Of a stretch of DNA of 8,247 nt, positions 7,013 to 8,247 are shown one piece after another. Location: the NCBI GenBank assembly GCA_002480935.1, contig DLDC01000035.1, positions 24,596 through 32,842 on the forward strand, given 5' to 3'. Under the pieces are notes generated by a model. That model was given only the letters and a program-made list of their open reading frames with translations, ran no database searches and was not told the origin of the DNA. The translations under genes were made by a program, and so were the position numbers. How positions within the stretch are numbered: the stretch's first letter is position 1; every line of letters starts with the position of its first letter. This stretch comes from Prevotella sp. UBA7782 (lineage in GTDB: Bacteria > Bacteroidota > Bacteroidia > Bacteroidales > Bacteroidaceae).

Positions 7013-8133
7013 TAACAGCCGATCAACTGAAGGATGTAGAGCAGCGCACAGAGGCTTTGCACCATTATCTGAATATAGACGCAAAGAAAATAGAATATGA
7101 AGAGGAGCAACTGCGCACGCAGGCTCCCGACTTTTGGGACGACCCTAAGCGCGCCCAAGAGCAGATGAAGAAGGTGAAGGGCATAGAAAAATGGCTCAAA
7201 GGTTATAAGGAAGTGAAGCAGATGGCCGATGAACTGAGCCTGGCTTTTGACTTTTATAAGGAAAACCTGGTGACCGAAGAAGAGGTTGACGCCGACTATG
7301 CCAAGGCCATTAAAGCCATAGAAGACTTAGAGCTGCGCAATATGTTGCGGCAGCAAGAAGACCCTATGGAGTGTGTCATGAAGATAAACTCCGGTGCCGG
7401 GGGCACGGAGAGCCAGGACTGGGCGTCCATGCTCATGCGTATGTATATGCGTTGGGGCGAGGCTCACGGCTATAAAGTGACGGTGTCTGACATGCAGGAA
7501 GGCGATGAGGCCGGCATAAAGAGCGTCACAATGAAGTTTGAAGGCGGTGAATATGCCTACGGCTTCTTGAAAAGCGAGAACGGTGTGCACCGTCTGGTGC
7601 GCGTAAGCCCGTTTAATGCGCAGGGAAAACGCATGACCAGCTTTGCCAGCGTGTTTGTTACGCCCCTTGTCGACGATACCATAGAGGTGTATGTAGACCC
7701 GGCCCGCGTGTCGTGGGATACGTTCCGCTCTAGTGGAGCAGGCGGTCAGAACGTTAATAAGGTGGAGTCGGGCGTGCGACTGAGGTATCTATACCAAGAT
7801 CCTGATACGGGTGAGGAAGAGGAAATACTCATTGAGAACACCGAAACACGTGACCAACCCAAGAACAGAGCCAAGGCTATGCAGCTCTTGAAGAGCCAAC
7901 TCTACGACCGGGCCATGAAGAAACGCATGGAGGAACAGGCCAAGATAGAGGCCTCGAAGAAGAAGATAGAGTGGGGAAGTCAGATACGCAGCTACGTGTT
8001 TGACGACAGACGGGTGAAGGATCATCGTACCAACTATCAGACATCTGACGTGGATGGCGTGATGGACGGCAAGATAGACGACTTTATCAAAGCCTATCTG
8101 ATGGAGTTTCCTACCACAGATGACAATCAGTAA
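7009..8133 (+). CDS. prfB: Peptide chain release factor 2, no programmed frameshift
   Basis: The 374-residue product recognises UGA and UAA stop codons and triggers peptide release on the ribosome. The anticodon-like tripeptide SPF (residues 200-202) identifies RF2 rather than RF1. The catalytic GGQ loop is at 245-247 (SSGAGGQNVNKVESG), and the N-terminal helical domain covers about residues 1-110. In E. coli the region RGYL-DYDAKK contains an in-frame UGA that must be bypassed by +1 frameshifting. Here the matching residues HHYLNIDAKK (19-27) are encoded in one uninterrupted frame, with CTG AAT at 7069-7074 in place of CTT TGA C. The gene is therefore complete as one reading frame and lacks that autoregulatory device. 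The ATG overlaps the UGA stop of the upstream ligase gene (ATGA, 7009-7012), which suggests translational coupling. No closer in-frame start is needed, since homology begins at residue 2. Confidence 0.97.
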   Translation: MITADQLKDVEQRTEALHHYLNIDAKKIEYEEEQLRTQAPDFWDDPKRAQEQMKKVKGIEKWLKGYKEVKQMADELSLAFDFYKENLVTEEEVDADYAKAIKAIEDLELRNMLRQQEDPMECVMKINSGAGGTESQDWASMLMRMYMRWGEAHGYKVTVSDMQEGDEAGIKSVTMKFEGGEYAYGFLKSENGVHRLVRVSPFNAQGKRMTSFASVFVTPLVDDTIEVYVDPARVSWDTFRSSGAGGQNVNKVESGVRLRYLYQDPDTGEEEEILIENTETRDQPKNRAKAMQLLKSQLYDRAMKKRMEEQAKIEASKKKIEWGSQIRSYVFDDRRVKDHRTNYQTSDVDGVMDGKIDDFIKAYLMEFPTTDDNQ

Positions 8134-8156
8134 ATACCTTAATAAAAATTTAAACT

Positions 8157-8247
8157 ATGAGCGAAAGAAGTAAAACTAACCGAAGCAAGCGCGAGCAAAA
8201 GCAGGAAAAGCAGGCTCAGCGCGTGATTAAATGGATAGCCGGAGTGT
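8157..8247 (+). CDS. Start of an unidentified small or membrane protein (runs off right edge)
   Basis: An ATG at 8157 opens a frame with no stop up to the window end, giving 30 codons: MSERSKTNRSKREQKQEKQA followed by QRVIKWIAGV. The first 22 or so residues are highly charged and rich in Lys, Arg, Glu and Gln. The last ones turn hydrophobic, as at the beginning of a membrane helix, so a protein with a basic cytoplasmic N-terminus and a membrane anchor is plausible. It lies 23 nt after prfB with no hairpin or T-run between, so it is probably on the same transcript. The leader is A/T-rich, as for other starts here. I do not recognise the family, and too little is present to name a function. Confidence 0.6.
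   Translation, partial: MSERSKTNRSKREQKQEKQAQRVIKWIAGV

Noticed and set aside
5804..7084. 426-codon open frame on the minus strand, antisense to the acyl-CoA ligase gene
   Set aside because: The plus frame has an intact set of adenylation motifs. The antisense product has low complexity typical of a shadow (many His, Leu, Arg), no recognisable motif, and no promoter. Its length is explained by codon bias that suppresses stops in the opposite frame.
8134..8156. Possible terminator between prfB and the next gene
   Set aside because: The 23-base gap is A/T-rich with no inverted repeat or T-run, so no terminator can be supported.

Overview
The window looks like chromosomal DNA from a member of the Bacteroidales, most likely a Prevotella-type genome of moderate GC. 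Three things point there: promoters fit the Bacteroidetes pattern (TTTG, about 19 nt, TAnnTTTG), starts lack Shine-Dalgarno sequences and sit in A/T-rich leaders, and the secreted proteins have a style typical of the group (a fibronectin III-like protein with a choice-of-anchor J module, and a GH28 pectinase). The genus is an inference.

Left part, minus strand. Positions 1-2309 hold the first 769 codons of a large secreted multidomain protein whose C-terminus lies outside the window. It is easily missed because its stop codon is off the left edge. Its promoter sits just upstream. A gene-free stretch of about 345 bases separates it from the next genes. That stretch ends in a regular array: four A-tract/T-tract units with a 22-base period, overlaid by a perfect 17-bp inverted repeat. 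Further right, and also on the minus strand, are a GH28 polygalacturonase-family enzyme (3710-5098) and an M20 metallo-deacylase of the ArgE/DapE type (2656-3717). The two reading frames overlap by 8 nt and are probably co-transcribed and translationally coupled.

Right part, plus strand. A 105-base divergent promoter region separates the GH28 gene from a long-chain acyl-CoA synthetase (5204-7012). This is followed, with a 4-nt ATGA overlap, by prfB for release factor 2 (7009-8133). This prfB reads through in one frame and lacks the programmed +1 frameshift site that controls the gene in many bacteria. After a 23-base gap without a terminator, a third gene starts at 8157 and runs off the right edge.

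Functionally, the left half is about secretion and polysaccharide use plus a cytoplasmic deacylase, and the right half is housekeeping (fatty-acid activation and translation termination). I see no RNA gene, insertion sequence, CRISPR array or phage gene, and no convincing new multi-gene system. The points most worth a second look are the 22-base periodic array, the frameshift-free prfB with a start codon embedded in a UGA stop, and the altered active-site positions of the GH28 enzyme.
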